A stretch of 64,000 nucleotides of DNA, taken from NCBI RefSeq assembly GCF_008831285.2, contig NC_045141.1, positions 19,526,848 to 19,590,847 of the forward strand. The letters are read 5' to 3'. Below are positions 63,103 through 64,000 of this stretch, in pieces. The position numbers were made by a program, and so were the translations under genes. Origin of the DNA: Nymphaea colorata. Lineage: Eukaryota; Streptophyta; Magnoliopsida; Nymphaeales; Nymphaeaceae. Within the stretch, counting starts at the first letter, position 1; every line of letters begins with the position of its first letter. The notes under the pieces were generated by a model. That model saw only the letters and a program-made list of their open reading frames with translations. It made no database searches and was not told the origin of the DNA.

Positions 63103-63357
63103 TGATGGGAGAGGCGACCGTCACCCTCTCCGCTGTGGCCGAGAGGGGAGCCAGGAGTTTTGGTTGAACTATAGTTTTACAATTACAATAGGGGCCAAAA
63201 TAAAAATTTTCAAAAATTTTTATATATGTTAAACTAAATTTTTTGAAATTCACATATAAAATTTTTGAAAATTTTACATCTGAGGAGAGGGCGGGGGCCG
63301 ATCTCTAGTCAAAACAAGAGAGAGAGGCCTGATAGAGAGGGTGACTATTGCCCCTCC
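63103..63357. mobile_element. MITE-like palindromic element
   Basis: Outer arms: GGGAGAGGCGACCGTCACCC at 63107 and the complement of GGGTGACTATTGCCCCTCC near 63339. Inner arms: AAAATTTTCAAAAATTTTTA and its complement around 63260. The whole ~250-bp unit can fold on itself and has no coding capacity. Confidence 0.65.
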
Positions 63358-64000
63358 TTGTCGGGTCCTCTTGTCCAGCTAGGTTTTGCAAGTTCAGAAG
63401 CAGAGTTGCATGCACCACCAAAAGAAAAAAATAAATATTTTTGAAATTACTGAAAAAGAAATGTCCTTTTAAGTCTTTTCATTTTTTTTGAGTTCCACTT
63501 CGGTCCTTATAAAAAGTTTCTTAATTTAAATAAGGGCATTTTTGTCATTAACCATATTAGTGCATGGAATTTCATGTGATTAAAACATGAGGGCCTTTTT
63601 AGTAGCCTTCAAAAGTTGAGCGTGCATCTGTCATAGTTGCCAAAGATAAGCGCCGGTTTGCATTTTTTTCTTCAAACTTTTCTAATCTAAAATGTGAAGC
63701 AGGTTGCTTGTTATGCCCTTTCACCTACAAAAAGGGGCATGACACTCAATGTCATGTGAAGGCTAAGCAGGTTGTTTGTTATGTCTTTAAAAGAAGTCTG
63801 AAAATTAGCTAGAAAAGTCCAGGGCCTATTTGATGAGCTTTAGAAGCAAGGCGGTGAGGGTGGTGATTTATTATTCATCCGCTTGTTAGGGGCCCTTTTG
63901 CACTTTTATCATAAACTTAGTATCTATTTTCTTGACAAATTTTCCTTAAAAAGTTGGGTTGTTTGCCATTAGAACGACAAATCCAATAATTTAATATCTT
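63358..64000. other. Intergenic, no gene seen
   Basis: No supported gene. A short direct repeat with GCAGGTTGYTTGTTATG occurs near 63700 and 63766. Confidence 0.4.

Overview
This is nuclear DNA of a flowering plant. The evidence is long AT-rich introns with GT/AG borders, a nuclear-type tRNA-Asn, CT/TA/GT microsatellites, a plant LINE relic, several MITE-like palindromes, and plant-specific families (U-box/kinase PUB proteins, an ASK20/21-type SKP1 protein, a TIC32-like dehydrogenase). The species cannot be named from the sequence alone.

Layout. Bases 1-521 hold the 3' end of a plus-strand PUB-kinase gene. Bases ~867-10790 and ~12545-21170 are two copies of a tandem duplication. Each carries one PUB gene of the USP / coiled-coil / kinase / U-box type with its upstream region. 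The downstream copy (14438-20167) is intact: eight exons join in frame to give 857 aa. In the upstream copy (2969-9879) a degenerate LINE (~6345-7860) lies where one coiled-coil exon should be. The following splice acceptor is AG->TG, and the kinase DFG aspartate is Asn. Bases 23916-29490 (minus) hold a fourth member of 525 aa. It lacks the USP domain and has lost both catalytic aspartates. The first 30 kb are therefore a PUB-kinase cluster with one apparently active gene, one broken gene, one predicted pseudokinase and one edge fragment.

Bases 31-35 kb are gene-poor: a tRNA-Asn(GTT), a weak SINE-like element, a small signal-peptide-like ORF and a palindromic MITE. Bases 35835-50220 (minus) carry an ASK21-like SKP1 gene whose nine coding exons join to 355 aa across about 14 kb of repeat-rich introns. 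Bases 51-54.4 kb are intergenic with a MITE and tandem repeats. Bases 54497-61382 (plus) carry a complete eight-exon TIC32-like short-chain dehydrogenase of 314 aa, with a triplicated 40-bp repeat just upstream of its ATG. Bases ~62088-63048 (minus) look like a frameshifted remnant of an unrecognised gene, followed by another palindromic MITE.

Functional theme. The PUB genes (E3 ubiquitin ligases fused to receptor-like cytoplasmic kinase domains) and the SKP1-like gene both belong to ubiquitin signalling, but their proximity may be chance. All exon borders were inferred by eye from splice signals, reading phase and agreement between the copies. No transcript data were available.
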